Positions 20,079-29,905 of a stretch of DNA of 64,000 nt are shown here, one piece after another. Under the pieces are notes generated by a model. The model was not told the origin of the DNA and searched no databases. It saw nothing but the letters and a program-made list of their open reading frames with translations. A program made the translations under genes and the position numbers. The stretch is from Gallaecimonas mangrovi (GTDB lineage Bacteria > Pseudomonadota > Gammaproteobacteria > Enterobacterales > Gallaecimonadaceae): the NCBI RefSeq assembly GCF_003367375.1, contig NZ_CP031416.1:1805501-1869500 (forward strand), read 5' to 3'. Within the stretch, counting starts at the first letter, position 1. Each line of letters starts with the position of its first letter.

Positions 20079-23078
20079 ATGATCCCTAGAATCGACACCT
20101 CGCCGCAACTGTCCGCAAGCTATCAGCATTATTTGGCAGATCTTTCCAAGGCCGGTTTTAAAGGTGAAATTGAAACCCGCTACAGTGAGCGGTTAGCCGT
20201 GGCCACCGATAACTCGGTTTATCAGTTATTGCCACAAGCGGTGGTTTTGCCGCGCGACCATGATGACGTGCTGTTGTTAGCCCGCATTGCCAAAGCGCAC
20301 CCAGAGGTGGTGTTCTCTGCCCGTGGCGGCGGTACTGGTACCAATGGGCAAAGCCTTAATACCGGTTTGATGGTGGATTTGTCGCGGCACATGCGCGGCA
20401 TTATTGATTTCAATGCCGAAGAAGGCTGGGTGAAGGTACAGGCCGGGGTGATTAAAGACCAGCTCAACGCCTTTTTACGCCCCCATGGCTTTTTCTTCGC
20501 CCCCGACCTTTCTACCTCAAACCGCGCCACTATCGGCGGCATGATCAGCACCGACGCCTCCGGCCAGGGCTCCTTGGTTTACGGTAAAACCTCAGACCAT
20601 GTGCTGGCCATCAAAGCGGTGACCGTTGACGGCGACGAGCTTAAAACCGGCAAGATGGCGGTGTCAGAGCTGGCAACTCTTGACGGCAAGCTTGGCGAGC
20701 TTAGCCGCACCATTGCCGAGCGCTTAAAACAAAAACGGGCCGATATCGTTAACACCTTTCCTCGCCTCAACCGCTTTTTAACCGGCTACGACCTGGAACA
20801 CGTTTTTGACGAAAGCCTTGAGCATTTCGACCTAGGGCGGCTTATTTGTGGCGCTGAAGGCTCTTTGGTATTTGTAACCGAAGCCAAGCTGCACGTTAAC
20901 CGCATCGAACCCTATAAAACCCTTATTAACGTCAAATACGACAGCTTTGAAAAAGCGCTGCGCAGTGCGCCTTTAATGATTGAGGCCAAAGCCACGTCGG
21001 TGGAGACCATGGACTCCAAGGTGCTCAACCTTGCCCGTGAAGACATCATTTGGCACCAAGTCAAAGACCTGATTAGCGATGTCCCCGGCGCCGATATGCA
21101 GGGCATTAATATCGTTGAGTTTAACGATACCGATGCCAAAGCCCAGCAAGCGAAGGTGGCGGAGATTTGTGCAAAACTTGACGCCGCCGTTGGCAGCGAC
21201 AGCGGCATCATTGGCTACCAAGTTACCCAGGACTTGGCGGAAATAAACCGCATTTATGCCATGCGTAAGAAGTCGGTAGGTTTATTGGGGGCGGTTAAAG
21301 GCCGCGCCAAACCGCAGCCCTTTTCTGAAGACACCGCGGTGCCGCCAGAAAACCTCGCTGATTTCATTATGGAATTTCGGGCGCTGTTGGACAGTAAAGG
21401 CCTTTACTACGGCATGTTTGGCCATGTTGATGCCGGGGTTTTACATGTGCGCCCCGCGCTTGATTTAATCGACCCTGAGCAAGAAAAGCTCATGCGCGAG
21501 GTGTCAGACGACGTGGTTGCCCTAGTGGCCAAATACGGCGGCCTGATGTGGGGTGAGCACGGTAAGGGCTTTCGGTCTGAATACGGCCCCACCTTCTTTG
21601 GTGCACTGTGGGACGAGCTTCGCTGGGTGAAAAGTCAATTTGACCCCCATAACCGCATGAACCCGGGCAAGGTGTGTATTCCCCTCGAAGATGGCCACCA
21701 GCTAGTGTCGGTAGACGGCCCCAAGCGCGGCGCTCAAGACCGGCAAATTCCGGTGTCGGTACGTGACAGTTTCAGCGGCGCCATGACCTGTAACGGCAAT
21801 GGCCTTTGCTTTAATTTCGATGCCACTACACCGATGTGCCCAAGCTACCGCATTAGTGGTGACCGGCGTCACTCACCTAAGGGCCGGGCCGGCTTAATGC
21901 GCGAATGGCTGCGGCTGTTGGCAGAACGGGGTGTTGACCCGGACCAGCAACTGCTACAAAACAAAAAGCTGCCTTTTTTCAACCGCCTGCGTAATACCTT
22001 TAGCGGTGAGTACGACTTTTCAAAAGAAGTAAAAGAGGCAATGGACGGCTGCCTTGCCTGTAAGGCCTGTTCCAGCCAGTGCCCCATTAAAGTGGATGTC
22101 CCCAATTTTCGCGCCCGCTTTTTAGACCTTTACCATCAGCGCTACCTGCGGCCTTTAAAAGACCACATGGTGGCCAATGTGGAGCAAAGCACGCCGCTGA
22201 TGGCACGGTTCCCGAAAACCGTTAACGCGCTATTGCAACAAGGCTGGGTGAAGGGCGCCCTTAAAAAGACCCTTGGCATGGTTGATACGCCGCTGCTGTC
22301 GGTACCCACCTTGCATGACCAATTAAGCGGCCATGGTGCCCTCGATTGGGATTTACAAGCCCTGGCTCGCCACCCAGAGAAAGACAAACTGGTGCTGGTT
22401 GTTCAAGACCCCTTTACCAGCTACTACGACGCCCCTGTGGTGGCTGATTTGGTGCATTTTATTGAGAAGCTGGGCTTTATTCCCAAACTGGTGCCTTTTA
22501 AACCCAACGGTAAGGCCGAACACGTTAAAGGCTTTATGGCCCGCTTTGCCAAAACCGCCGCAAGTGGTGCGGCCTTTTTCAATGCGCTGAGCCAACTTGA
22601 GGTGCCCTTGGTGGGGGTAGATCCGTCCTTGGTGCTTTGCTATCGCGACGAGTACCAAAAAGTGCTGGGGGATAAGCGCGGCGACTTTAAGGTACTGTTA
22701 GCGCAAGAATGGCTTGCAGAGCTGCCTGATAGCGTTTTTGCCGTCATTAAAGGGCAGGGCAGTGCCACCTTGTTTGGCCATTGCACCGAAAAAACCGCCT
22801 TGCCGGCCAGCGAAAAAACCTGGCAGCAGATCTTTGCTAAAGCCGGCCATCAGCTGGCGGTGGCCAACGTTGGTTGCTGTGGTATGGCGGGCACTTACGG
22901 CCATGAAGCCGAGCACCTGGACGATTCCAAGGGCATTTATGGCCTGTCATGGCGCCAGGCAGTAGCCAACGCCGACACGGTGCTGGCCACCGGGTATTCG
23001 TGTCGCTGCCAGGTAGGGCGCATGGAAGGTAACAAACCCCTTCATCCCATACAGTGGTTAATGGAGCAGTGCCAATGA
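20079..23078 (+). CDS. ydiJ: YdiJ-type FAD/Fe-S D-2-hydroxyacid dehydrogenase
   Basis: A 999-residue enzyme closely resembling E. coli YdiJ (1018), which oxidises D-2-hydroxy acids such as D-2-hydroxyglutarate. Order: PCMH-type FAD domain (FSARGGGTGTNGQSLNTGL, NRATIGGMISTDASGQGS), FAD-oxidase C-terminal domain (GMFGHVDAGVLHVRPALD, WGEHGKGFRSEYG), a Cys-rich segment (MTCNGNGLCFNFDATTPMCPS), a 4Fe-4S motif with C658, C661, C664 and C668, and a C-terminal CCG-type region (VGCCGMAGTYGHE, ATGYSCRCQV). Start at ATG 20079 (MIPRIDTSPQLS) matches the family; the upstream extension to 19986 does not. TATACT at 20044-20049 is a plausible -10. Overlaps the next gene by ATGA. Confidence 0.9.
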   Translation: MIPRIDTSPQLSASYQHYLADLSKAGFKGEIETRYSERLAVATDNSVYQLLPQAVVLPRDHDDVLLLARIAKAHPEVVFSARGGGTGTNGQSLNTGLMVDLSRHMRGIIDFNAEEGWVKVQAGVIKDQLNAFLRPHGFFFAPDLSTSNRATIGGMISTDASGQGSLVYGKTSDHVLAIKAVTVDGDELKTGKMAVSELATLDGKLGELSRTIAERLKQKRADIVNTFPRLNRFLTGYDLEHVFDESLEHFDLGRLICGAEGSLVFVTEAKLHVNRIEPYKTLINVKYDSFEKALRSAPLMIEAKATSVETMDSKVLNLAREDIIWHQVKDLISDVPGADMQGINIVEFNDTDAKAQQAKVAEICAKLDAAVGSDSGIIGYQVTQDLAEINRIYAMRKKSVGLLGAVKGRAKPQPFSEDTAVPPENLADFIMEFRALLDSKGLYYGMFGHVDAGVLHVRPALDLIDPEQEKLMREVSDDVVALVAKYGGLMWGEHGKGFRSEYGPTFFGALWDELRWVKSQFDPHNRMNPGKVCIPLEDGHQLVSVDGPKRGAQDRQIPVSVRDSFSGAMTCNGNGLCFNFDATTPMCPSYRISGDRRHSPKGRAGLMREWLRLLAERGVDPDQQLLQNKKLPFFNRLRNTFSGEYDFSKEVKEAMDGCLACKACSSQCPIKVDVPNFRARFLDLYHQRYLRPLKDHMVANVEQSTPLMARFPKTVNALLQQGWVKGALKKTLGMVDTPLLSVPTLHDQLSGHGALDWDLQALARHPEKDKLVLVVQDPFTSYYDAPVVADLVHFIEKLGFIPKLVPFKPNGKAEHVKGFMARFAKTAASGAAFFNALSQLEVPLVGVDPSLVLCYRDEYQKVLGDKRGDFKVLLAQEWLAELPDSVFAVIKGQGSATLFGHCTEKTALPASEKTWQQIFAKAGHQLAVANVGCCGMAGTYGHEAEHLDDSKGIYGLSWRQAVANADTVLATGYSCRCQVGRMEGNKPLHPIQWLMEQCQ

Positions 23079-23431
23079 AATGGCTGAGATGGATATTGTA
23101 TTTACTGGTGTTGGTTGGCCTTAACTGGGAAGTGGATAGCGGTTGGCATTGGCCTACCGCCATTTTGCTGACCTTTGTCTTTGTGGTGGTGTTGTTTGAA
23201 TGGGCGCTGACGGTAAGAAGCGGTAGGCAATTAGGGGAACTGCGCGAGCTAAAAGTGGCCGGTGACACCCTGATTTTGAAGTTTGACTCGCTATCGTTGC
23301 TGGTTGAGCGCAAGCATTTACAGCCGGTGCATGGCGGCTTTTTGCTCAACACCCGTGCCTTTAAGTTGCACCTGAAAAGCCGCGAGCTATCTGAAAAAGA
23401 TAATAAGACCCTGCAATCTGCTTTACCTTAG
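23075..23431 (+). CDS. Small membrane protein coupled to ydiJ
   Basis: A 118-residue protein whose ATG overlaps the ydiJ stop (ATGA), with GGAG upstream, so it is translated with YdiJ. Two hydrophobic helices (LRWILYLLVLVGL and TAILLTFVFVVVLFEWAL) are separated by a short loop, followed by a ~65-residue soluble C-terminal part rich in charged residues. I do not recognise the family. Coupling suggests a role with YdiJ at the inner membrane, but that is inference. Confidence 0.7.
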   Translation: MKWLRWILYLLVLVGLNWEVDSGWHWPTAILLTFVFVVVLFEWALTVRSGRQLGELRELKVAGDTLILKFDSLSLLVERKHLQPVHGGFLLNTRAFKLHLKSRELSEKDNKTLQSALP

Positions 23432-23443
23432 CGTCAACTCGCC

Positions 23444-23471
23444 AAAAAGATGGCTGGAAGGCCATCTTTTA
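23444..23471 (+). terminator. Terminator of the ydiJ operon
   Basis: AAAAGATGGC-TGGAAG-GCCATCTTTT, a perfect 10 bp stem 13 bp after the stop codon at 23431. Confidence 0.85.
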
Positions 23472-23581
23472 ACCCCTTGTTTTTAAAGAGGTTAAAAAAA
23501 GGCGAAAAAAAGCCTTGTGCCGTTTAAGTTTTACATGCTAGTTCTATTAGCACTTTCGCAACGTTCAAGCAGAGCCTTACT

Positions 23582-23677
23582 GTGAACACCTTTACACAAA
23601 AAGCAATTCTCGTCGTACTCGTGCTCGTGGTGGTGATTATTCGCCAGCCGCGCGGGGTGCTTTTGTGTAAACGCTAA
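23582..23677 (+). CDS. ilvL: ilv operon leader peptide
   Basis: A 31-codon frame starting with GTG at 23582, reading MNTFTQKAILVVLVLVVVII then RQPRGVLLCKR. Twelve consecutive codons (residues 9-20) are Ile, Leu or Val, the amino acids made by the downstream operon, which is the hallmark of an attenuation leader (E. coli IlvL has a comparable run). It lies just upstream of an intrinsic terminator and 78 bp before ilvG. The ribosome-binding site is weak. Ribosome stalling on these codons when Ile, Leu or Val is short would let RNA polymerase continue into ilvG. Confidence 0.88.
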   Translation: MNTFTQKAILVVLVLVVVIIRQPRGVLLCKR

Positions 23678-23706
23678 CGAAAGCAAGATTCTAAAAACCC
23701 CCGCGC
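23591..23706 (+). promoter_or_regulatory. ilv attenuation region with alternative RNA pairings
   Basis: Two competing structures can be traced by eye. In the first, the start of the leader (TTTACACAAAAAGCA, from 23591) pairs with its end (TGCTTTTGTGTAAA, 23659-23672). In the second, GCGCGGGG at 23650-23657 pairs with CCCCGCGC at 23699-23706, which would break the terminator stem at 23693-23727. Stalling in the Ile/Leu/Val codons should free the second pairing and permit read-through. The pairing is seen in the sequence; the mechanism is by analogy with known ilv leaders. Confidence 0.75.
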
Positions 23707-23727
23707 TGAGAAGCCCGGGGGTTTTTT
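23693..23727 (+). terminator. ilv attenuator terminator
   Basis: AAAAACCCCCG ... CCGGGGGTTTTTT hairpin, 16 bp after the leader peptide stop and 29 bp before ilvG, with a six-T tract. It is the conditional terminator of the ilvGMEDAC operon. Confidence 0.9.
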
Positions 23728-23755
23728 CGTATAAGGGCCAAGGAAAAATACAGTC

Positions 23756-25426
23756 ATGAACCAAGCCAGACCGATAGTCGACAGCATCACCGGCGCCCAA
23801 GCCCTGGTTGAATGCTTGCAAGAGCACGGCGTCCACACCCTGTTTGGGTATCCGGGCGGTGCCATCATGCCCATCTACGACGCGTTGTACGAAGCCGAGC
23901 TTAACCATGTGTTGTGCCGTCATGAACAAGGTGCCGCCATGGCGGCTATCGGTTATGCCCGTGCCACCAACCGCGTTGGGGTGGTAATGGCCACGTCTGG
24001 CCCAGGTGCTACCAACTTAATCACCGGCCTGGCCGACGCCATGATGGATTCCATTCCCTTGGTGGCTATCACCGGCCAGGTAGCCCGAGCGGCCATCGGC
24101 ACCGACGCCTTCCAAGAAATCGACGTTTTAGGTTTGTCCTTAGCCTGCACCAAGCACAGTTATCTGGTTGACGATCCCGAAGACTTGCCTCGTATCATCG
24201 AAGAGGCTTTCACTTTGGCCCAAAGTGGTAAACCCGGTCCGGTGCTGGTTGATATTCCCAAAGACGTACAACAAGCCGCCTTTAGCCGCCAACCGAAAAC
24301 CACTGCCACACCCGCGCCTACCCAGGTTGATTTTGCGGCCTTAAACCGCGCTGAAACCTTGCTGCGAAATGCCAAAAAGCCTATCGCTTACATCGGCGGT
24401 GGCGTCGGGATGAGCGATGCAGTGGAAGACATGCGAGGCTACCTGGCGGCAACTGGCATGCCTTGTGTGGAAACCTTAAAAGGCCTGGGCAGCGGCGGTT
24501 TGGACTATCCATTCAACCTGGGCATGTTAGGCATGCACGGCAGCCGTGGCGCCAATATGGCGGTACAAGAATGCGATTTGTTGTTGGTGGTTGGTGCCCG
24601 CTTTGATGACAGGGTTACCGGTAAACTGGACGAGTTTGCCCCCCATGCCCAAGTCATCCATGTGGATATCGACGCCGCCGAAATGAGCAAGCGCCGCCAC
24701 GCCGATGTGGCCCTGGCCATGGACGCCAAAGAAGCGCTGAAACACCTGGCCCAAGTTGAGGTTAATAGCGATTGGCAACAGCACTGCGCCGACTATAAGG
24801 TCAACCACTCGTTTACTGCTCCCCGTGCCCCAGACCATATCCACGCCCCATGGCTGCTGAGCGAGCTGTCACGTAAAGCCGGCCGCGATGCCCGGGTTTG
24901 CTGCGATGTGGGCCAGCACCAAATGTGGGTGGCGCAGCACATGCAGTTTGACCATCCCACCCGCCACATTTCATCCGGCGGCCTGGGCACCATGGGTTTT
25001 GGCTTGCCTTGTGCCATTGGCGCCAAACTGGCTTGCCCGGAAACCCAAACCATTCTGGTGACCGGTGATGGCTCCATCATGATGAACATCCAAGAGCTGG
25101 CCACCATCAAACGCATGAACCTGTCAGTCAAAATTTTGCTGCTGGATAACCAGCGCTTAGGCATGGTGCGCCAATGGCAAAGCCTGTTCTTTGAAGGCCG
25201 CCACAGCGAAGTGGATTTGTCGGATAACCCTGATTTTCTGACCATTGCCAGCGCCTTTGGTATCCAGGGCGAACGGTTAAGTCACCCCGACCAGGTCGAG
25301 AGTGCCTTAGACCGCTTTTTGGCCGCTAAAGGTAGTTATTTCCTGCATGTCGCCATTCCCAGCGAGCTGGGCGTATGGCCGCTGGTACCGCCAGGTGCCG
25401 GTAATCACCAAATGATGGAGGCCTAA
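23756..25426 (+). CDS. ilvG: Acetolactate synthase II large subunit
   Basis: A 556-residue ThDP enzyme joining two pyruvates to acetolactate, or pyruvate and 2-oxobutyrate to acetohydroxybutyrate. Order: N-terminal PYR domain with activating glutamate E57 in RHEQGAAM; central domain; C-terminal PP domain with ThDP/Mg motif GDGSIMMN at 437-444. The [16 protein letters not shown] segment after it is typical of IlvG. Full length and uninterrupted, unlike the frameshifted ilvG of E. coli K-12. AAGGA lies upstream of the ATG. Followed after 3 bp by its regulatory subunit ilvM. Confidence 0.95.
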   Translation: MNQARPIVDSITGAQALVECLQEHGVHTLFGYPGGAIMPIYDALYEAELNHVLCRHEQGAAMAAIGYARATNRVGVVMATSGPGATNLITGLADAMMDSIPLVAITGQVARAAIGTDAFQEIDVLGLSLACTKHSYLVDDPEDLPRIIEEAFTLAQSGKPGPVLVDIPKDVQQAAFSRQPKTTATPAPTQVDFAALNRAETLLRNAKKPIAYIGGGVGMSDAVEDMRGYLAATGMPCVETLKGLGSGGLDYPFNLGMLGMHGSRGANMAVQECDLLLVVGARFDDRVTGKLDEFAPHAQVIHVDIDAAEMSKRRHADVALAMDAKEALKHLAQVEVNSDWQQHCADYKVNHSFTAPRAPDHIHAPWLLSELSRKAGRDARVCCDVGQHQMWVAQHMQFDHPTRHISSGGLGTMGFGLPCAIGAKLACPETQTILVTGDGSIMMNIQELATIKRMNLSVKILLLDNQRLGMVRQWQSLFFEGRHSEVDLSDNPDFLTIASAFGIQGERLSHPDQVESALDRFLAAKGSYFLHVAIPSELGVWPLVPPGAGNHQMMEA

Positions 25427-25429
25427 GCC

Positions 25430-25651
25430 GTGGCCCAGAGCACTTTGTATATCACGTTGCGTCCGGCCCCTGCCGCCTTGGAACGCTTGCTGCGCACCGT
25501 GCGTCATCGTGGTTTTGAGATGACACAAATGCAGTGGCAACCGGAAGGCGTTCGCCTGAGCGTTAAACACGAACAACCCTTGTCACATTTGACTCGCCAG
25601 CTGGAAAAGCTTGCTGACGTGGTTTCCCTAACAGAGGAAGAAGCAGTATGA
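25430..25651 (+). CDS. ilvM: Acetolactate synthase II small subunit
   Basis: A 73-residue ACT-domain protein starting at GTG 25430, with GGAG nine bases upstream inside the ilvG end. The sequence ITLRPAPAALERLLRTVRHRGFEMTQMQW matches the IlvM regulatory subunit, which stabilises the large subunit. Its TGA overlaps the ilvE ATG (ATGA). Confidence 0.9.
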   Translation: MAQSTLYITLRPAPAALERLLRTVRHRGFEMTQMQWQPEGVRLSVKHEQPLSHLTRQLEKLADVVSLTEEEAV

Positions 25652-26583
25652 ACCGCGCGGACTTTATATGGATGGATGGACACATGGCACCTTGGAGTGA
25701 AGCCCAGGTCCATCCCATGAGCCATAGCATGCACTATGGCACAGCGTTTTTTGAGGGCGTTCGCGCGTACGACACCCCCACCGGGCCGGTGGTTTTCCGC
25801 CACCGTGACCACATGCAGCGTTTAAAAGACTCTGCCAAGATTTACCGTTTCACTATTCCTTACAGCATTGACGAACTGATGGCCGCTACCCGTCAGGTGT
25901 TAAATGCCAACAACTTAAAAAGCGCTTACATCCGCCCCTTGGCGTACATGGGGGAAGTAGGCATGGGCGTGGTGCCCAGCCATATGGATATGTCGGTGCT
26001 GATAGCCGCCTTTGCCTGGGGTCAATACCTAGGCGCTGCCGCGCTAGAAGAGGGCGTTGATGCCTGTGTTTCCTCCTGGAACCGGGCAGCGCCCAATACC
26101 TTCCCAACCGGCGCCAAGGCGGCGGGTAACTACTTGTCTTCATTGCTAATTGCCACCGAAGCGCGCCGTAACGGCTACCACGAAGGTATCGGTCTTGACT
26201 CGCGGGGCCAGGTGTCTGAAGGGGCAGGCGAGAATATCTTTTTGGTGAAAAACGGCGTGCTTTATACGCCGCCGGCTACCGCCTCAATTCTGCCAGGGAT
26301 CACCCGCGACAGTATCGTGAAATTGGCTAAAGCTGAGGGCTTGGACGTGGTGGAAGGCGCCATCGCCCGCGAAGGGCTTTATGTCGCCGATGAAATCTTT
26401 TTTACCGGCACTGCTGCCGAAATCACCCCGGTGCGTTCCATTGACCGCAGCCCGGTGGGCGATGGCAAACGTGGCCCTATTACTGAACTGATGCAAAAAC
26501 GTTTCTTTGGCCTTTTCAACGGCGAAACCAAAGATCAATGGGGTTGGTTAGACCCTGTGGAGGAAAAACATGCCGCAGCGTAG
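25648..26583 (+). CDS. ilvE: Branched-chain amino-acid aminotransferase
   Basis: A 311-residue class IV PLP aminotransferase that makes Ile, Leu and Val from their 2-oxo acids with glutamate as amino donor. The PLP lysine is K157 in [12 protein letters not shown]; the class IV signature continues in [20 protein letters not shown]. The start overlaps the ilvM stop. The 3' end overlaps ilvD by 14 bp. Confidence 0.95.
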   Translation: MNRADFIWMDGHMAPWSEAQVHPMSHSMHYGTAFFEGVRAYDTPTGPVVFRHRDHMQRLKDSAKIYRFTIPYSIDELMAATRQVLNANNLKSAYIRPLAYMGEVGMGVVPSHMDMSVLIAAFAWGQYLGAAALEEGVDACVSSWNRAAPNTFPTGAKAAGNYLSSLLIATEARRNGYHEGIGLDSRGQVSEGAGENIFLVKNGVLYTPPATASILPGITRDSIVKLAKAEGLDVVEGAIAREGLYVADEIFFTGTAAEITPVRSIDRSPVGDGKRGPITELMQKRFFGLFNGETKDQWGWLDPVEEKHAAA

Positions 26584-28396
26584 AAGTGACACCACCCTAA
26601 AAGGCCGCCGTAATGCCGGGGCTCGCGCCTTGTGGCGCGCAACCGGCTTAGGCGATGGCGACTTGAAAAAGCCCATTATCGCCATTGCCAACTCTTACAC
26701 CCAGTTTGTGCCGGGCCACGTGCACTTAAAAGATTTAGGCGAACTGGTGGCGGGCGCGGTGCGTGAAGCCGGCGGTACGCCGCGGGAATTTAATACCATT
26801 GCCGTGGACGACGGCATTGCCATGGGCCATGACGGCATGCTCTATTCGCTGCCTTCTCGTGAGCTGATTGCTGACGCCGTTGAAACCATGGCCAATGCCC
26901 ATTGCGCCGATGCCCTGGTGTGTATTTCCAATTGCGACAAAATTACCCCCGGCATGTTGAACGCGGCGCTGCGTTTAAATATTCCCACTGTTTTTGTTTC
27001 CGGCGGCCCCATGGAAGCCGGTAAAACCAAGCTGTCTGACCAAATCATCAAGCTGGATTTGGTTGATGCCATGGTTAAAGCGGCTGACCCCAATGTCTCT
27101 GACGCCGATGTTGAGCAGGTAGAAAAGTCAGCTTGCCCTACTTGTGGCGCCTGCTCTGGCATGTTCACCGCCAACTCCATGAACTGTTTAACCGAAGCGT
27201 TGGGTTTGGCCTTACCGGGCAATGGCTCGATGCTGGCTACTCACCAAAAACGCCAAGGGCTGTTTTTGGAAGCCGGTAAACGCATCATGGAGCTGGTTGA
27301 AGCCTGGTACGACAAGGGTGATGAACGCGCCTTGCCGCGCAATATTGCCAACCGGCAAAGCTTTATGAACGCCATGTCGATGGATATCGCCATGGGCGGC
27401 TCTACCAATACCATCTTGCATTTGTTGGCTGCTGCCCAAGAAGGGGAAGTGGATTTTGGCCTGACCGATATCGACGCGCTTTCTCGCAAGGTACCGCAGC
27501 TTTGTAAAGTGGCGCCGGCGACGGCCAAATACCACATGGAAGATGTGCACCGCGCCGGTGGGGTTATGGGCATCTTGGGTGAGCTTGCCAAAGGCAACTT
27601 GCTTGATACCAGTACCCCTAATGTGCGCGGCGAAACCTTAGGTCAGACCCTGGCCGCTTTTGAAACCGCTAAACAGTCCGAGTTTTATCTTGCCGGGCCC
27701 GGAGGCATCCCCTCCAGTACTGCTTTCTCCCAGAACAGCTACTGGCCTTCTCTGGATCTGGACCGTGACCAAGGCTGTATCAGAAGCGTCCAGGGCGCCT
27801 ACCGTCAAGACGGAGGCCTGGCGGTGTTAACCGGCAACCTGGCGCCCGCTGGCGCCGTGGTAAAAACCGCCGGTGTTTCCGATGAGCAGCTGCATTTTGA
27901 AGGCCCGGCCCGGGTGTTTGACAGCCAAGACAGCGCCGTAGACGCAATTTTGGCGGGCCAGATCAAAGCCGGTGACGTGGTGGTTATTCGTTTTGAAGGT
28001 CCGCGCGGCGGCCCGGGTATGCAGGAAATGCTGTATCCCACCAGCTATTTGAAATCCATGGGCCTGGACAAAGCCTGCGCGCTTATTACCGACGGCCGCT
28101 TTTCAGGTGGCACTTCGGGGCTGTCTATCGGCCACATGGCGCCGGAAGCGGCGGCCAAAGGCCCGCTGGCGCTGGTCGAAGAAGGCGATACCATCGTTAT
28201 TGATATCCCCAGCCGTGAATTGTCGGTGCAATTAACCGACGCCGAACTGGCCGAGCGCGCTAAAACGGCAACCTACCGGCCAGGGCCTCGCCAGCGGCAG
28301 ATCAGCTCTTGGCTTCGCACTTATTCCCTGCTTGCCACCTCGGCCGACAAGGGCGGGGTGCGGGATAAAGACATCCTGTCGGGGGCGCCATGCTAG
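26570..28396 (+). CDS. ilvD: Dihydroxy-acid dehydratase
   Basis: A 608-residue Fe-S dehydratase catalysing the third common step of Ile and Val synthesis. Cluster cysteines C122 ([10 protein letters not shown]) and C195 ([10 protein letters not shown], 189-198) are in their E. coli positions. The C-terminal part carries [17 protein letters not shown]. Start at ATG 26570 inside the ilvE end, preceded by GGAGG. Overlaps ilvA by 7 bp. Confidence 0.95.
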   Translation: MPQRRSDTTLKGRRNAGARALWRATGLGDGDLKKPIIAIANSYTQFVPGHVHLKDLGELVAGAVREAGGTPREFNTIAVDDGIAMGHDGMLYSLPSRELIADAVETMANAHCADALVCISNCDKITPGMLNAALRLNIPTVFVSGGPMEAGKTKLSDQIIKLDLVDAMVKAADPNVSDADVEQVEKSACPTCGACSGMFTANSMNCLTEALGLALPGNGSMLATHQKRQGLFLEAGKRIMELVEAWYDKGDERALPRNIANRQSFMNAMSMDIAMGGSTNTILHLLAAAQEGEVDFGLTDIDALSRKVPQLCKVAPATAKYHMEDVHRAGGVMGILGELAKGNLLDTSTPNVRGETLGQTLAAFETAKQSEFYLAGPGGIPSSTAFSQNSYWPSLDLDRDQGCIRSVQGAYRQDGGLAVLTGNLAPAGAVVKTAGVSDEQLHFEGPARVFDSQDSAVDAILAGQIKAGDVVVIRFEGPRGGPGMQEMLYPTSYLKSMGLDKACALITDGRFSGGTSGLSIGHMAPEAAAKGPLALVEEGDTIVIDIPSRELSVQLTDAELAERAKTATYRPGPRQRQISSWLRTYSLLATSADKGGVRDKDILSGAPC

Positions 28397-29892
28397 ACGG
28401 CTACGGTTATCTGCGTGAAGCCCTGTGCTCGCCGGTTTACGAGGTGGCCAAAGCCACACCGGTAAATCGGTTGGCAAGGCTGTCTGAACGCTTGGGCCAA
28501 GAGGTTTGGCTTAAGCGCGAAGACTTGCAACCTGTGCACAGTTTCAAGCTGCGTGGTGCTTACCACAAAATTGCCAGCTTGCCCCGGGATTGCCCCGGGG
28601 TTGTTGCGGCTTCCGCCGGTAACCATGCCCAGGGAGTCGCCTTGTCTGCGCGCGCGCTGGGGTTTAAAGCCATTATTGTGATGCCTACCCAGGCGCCGTC
28701 CATCAAGGTGGATGCCGTAAAGGCCTTGGGGGCAGAGGTGGTGCTGTTTGGTGACAACTTCGACGCCGCCAAAGATCACGCCATGACCTTAAGTAGCCAA
28801 CAAGGCTTTGCGTTTGTAGCGCCCTTTGATGACGAAAAGGTTATTGCTGGCCAAGGCACCTTGGCGCTGGAACTCATTAAAGACTTGCCCAAGCTCGATG
28901 TAGTGTTTCTGCCGGTTGGCGGCGGCGGCTTGGCCGCCGGTGTTGCCGCCATTATCAAGCAGTTAAAGCCGCAAATTCGGGTGGTGGCGGTTGAGCCTGA
29001 CGATGCCGCCTGTTTTAAAGCGGCCTTTGAAGCCGGGGCGCCGGTAACCTTGCCCGAGGTTGGCAGCTTTGCTGACGGCGTGGCCGTTAAACGCATTGGC
29101 AGCGAAACCTTCCGGGTGATGAACCAGTTTGTAGACGAGGCTATCACGGTCAGTAACGACGCCATTTGCGCCGCCATTAAAGATATTTTCGAAGATGTGC
29201 GGGCGGTGGCAGAACCGGCCGGGGCCTTGTCGCTGGCCGGGCTGAAGGCCTGGTGTGAGCAGCACCCTGAATTTAAAGGCCAGGTGGGCGCTGTGTTATC
29301 GGGGGCCAACCTTAACTTCCATTTGCTGCGCCAAGTTTCCGAGCGCTGCGATTTAGGTGAAGGCACCGAAGCCGTCTTGGCCGTTACCATTCCGGAAAGG
29401 CCCGGTAGCTTTTTAGCGCTATGCCAAACCTTAAAGGGCAGGGCGGTAACCGAATTTAGTTACCGCTACCGCGATACCGCTAAGGCGCAAATTCTGGTGA
29501 GTGTACGCACCGGCTCTATCAATGAGCGCACCGCCCTGGTGGCGGATGTTGAAGCCCACGGCTTTGACGTGCTGGACCTGTCGGATAACGAACTTGCCAA
29601 GCTGCACGTGCGTTACATGGTGGGGGGCAAGCCACCGGTGCACCGCAGCGAAAATTTATACAGCTTTGCTTTTCCCGAACACCCCAAAGCGCTGCTGTCG
29701 TTCCTTGAGAACTTAGGTAGCCAGTTTGATATTTCACTTTTTCACTACCGCCATCACGGCGCCGACGTTGGCCGGGTACTGGCTGCTTTTGCCGACGCCG
29801 ACCAAAACAGCCTGACCCGGCACCTCGATTCCATCGGGTACCCGTATCGGGCAGAAGATGATAATCCCGCTTATAGCCGATTTTTATGTTGA
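28390..29892 (+). CDS. ilvA: Biosynthetic threonine deaminase
   Basis: A 500-residue PLP enzyme converting threonine to 2-oxobutyrate, the first committed step to isoleucine. PLP lysine K53 lies in HSFKLRGAY and the glycine-rich phosphate loop in [10 protein letters not shown]. Residues ~330-500 form two ACT-like regulatory subdomains ([17 protein letters not shown], then [17 protein letters not shown]) that bind Ile as inhibitor and Val as activator, showing this is the biosynthetic form. The ATG overlaps the ilvD stop. Confidence 0.95.
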   Translation: MLDGYGYLREALCSPVYEVAKATPVNRLARLSERLGQEVWLKREDLQPVHSFKLRGAYHKIASLPRDCPGVVAASAGNHAQGVALSARALGFKAIIVMPTQAPSIKVDAVKALGAEVVLFGDNFDAAKDHAMTLSSQQGFAFVAPFDDEKVIAGQGTLALELIKDLPKLDVVFLPVGGGGLAAGVAAIIKQLKPQIRVVAVEPDDAACFKAAFEAGAPVTLPEVGSFADGVAVKRIGSETFRVMNQFVDEAITVSNDAICAAIKDIFEDVRAVAEPAGALSLAGLKAWCEQHPEFKGQVGAVLSGANLNFHLLRQVSERCDLGEGTEAVLAVTIPERPGSFLALCQTLKGRAVTEFSYRYRDTAKAQILVSVRTGSINERTALVADVEAHGFDVLDLSDNELAKLHVRYMVGGKPPVHRSENLYSFAFPEHPKALLSFLENLGSQFDISLFHYRHHGADVGRVLAAFADADQNSLTRHLDSIGYPYRAEDDNPAYSRFLC

Positions 29893-29905
29893 AGGAGCAA
29901 GACCA

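Noticed and set aside
23472-23581. Exact promoter boxes of the ilv operon
   Set aside because: TTTACA and TTGTGC are possible -35 hexamers, but no -10 at 16-18 bp could be assigned with confidence.
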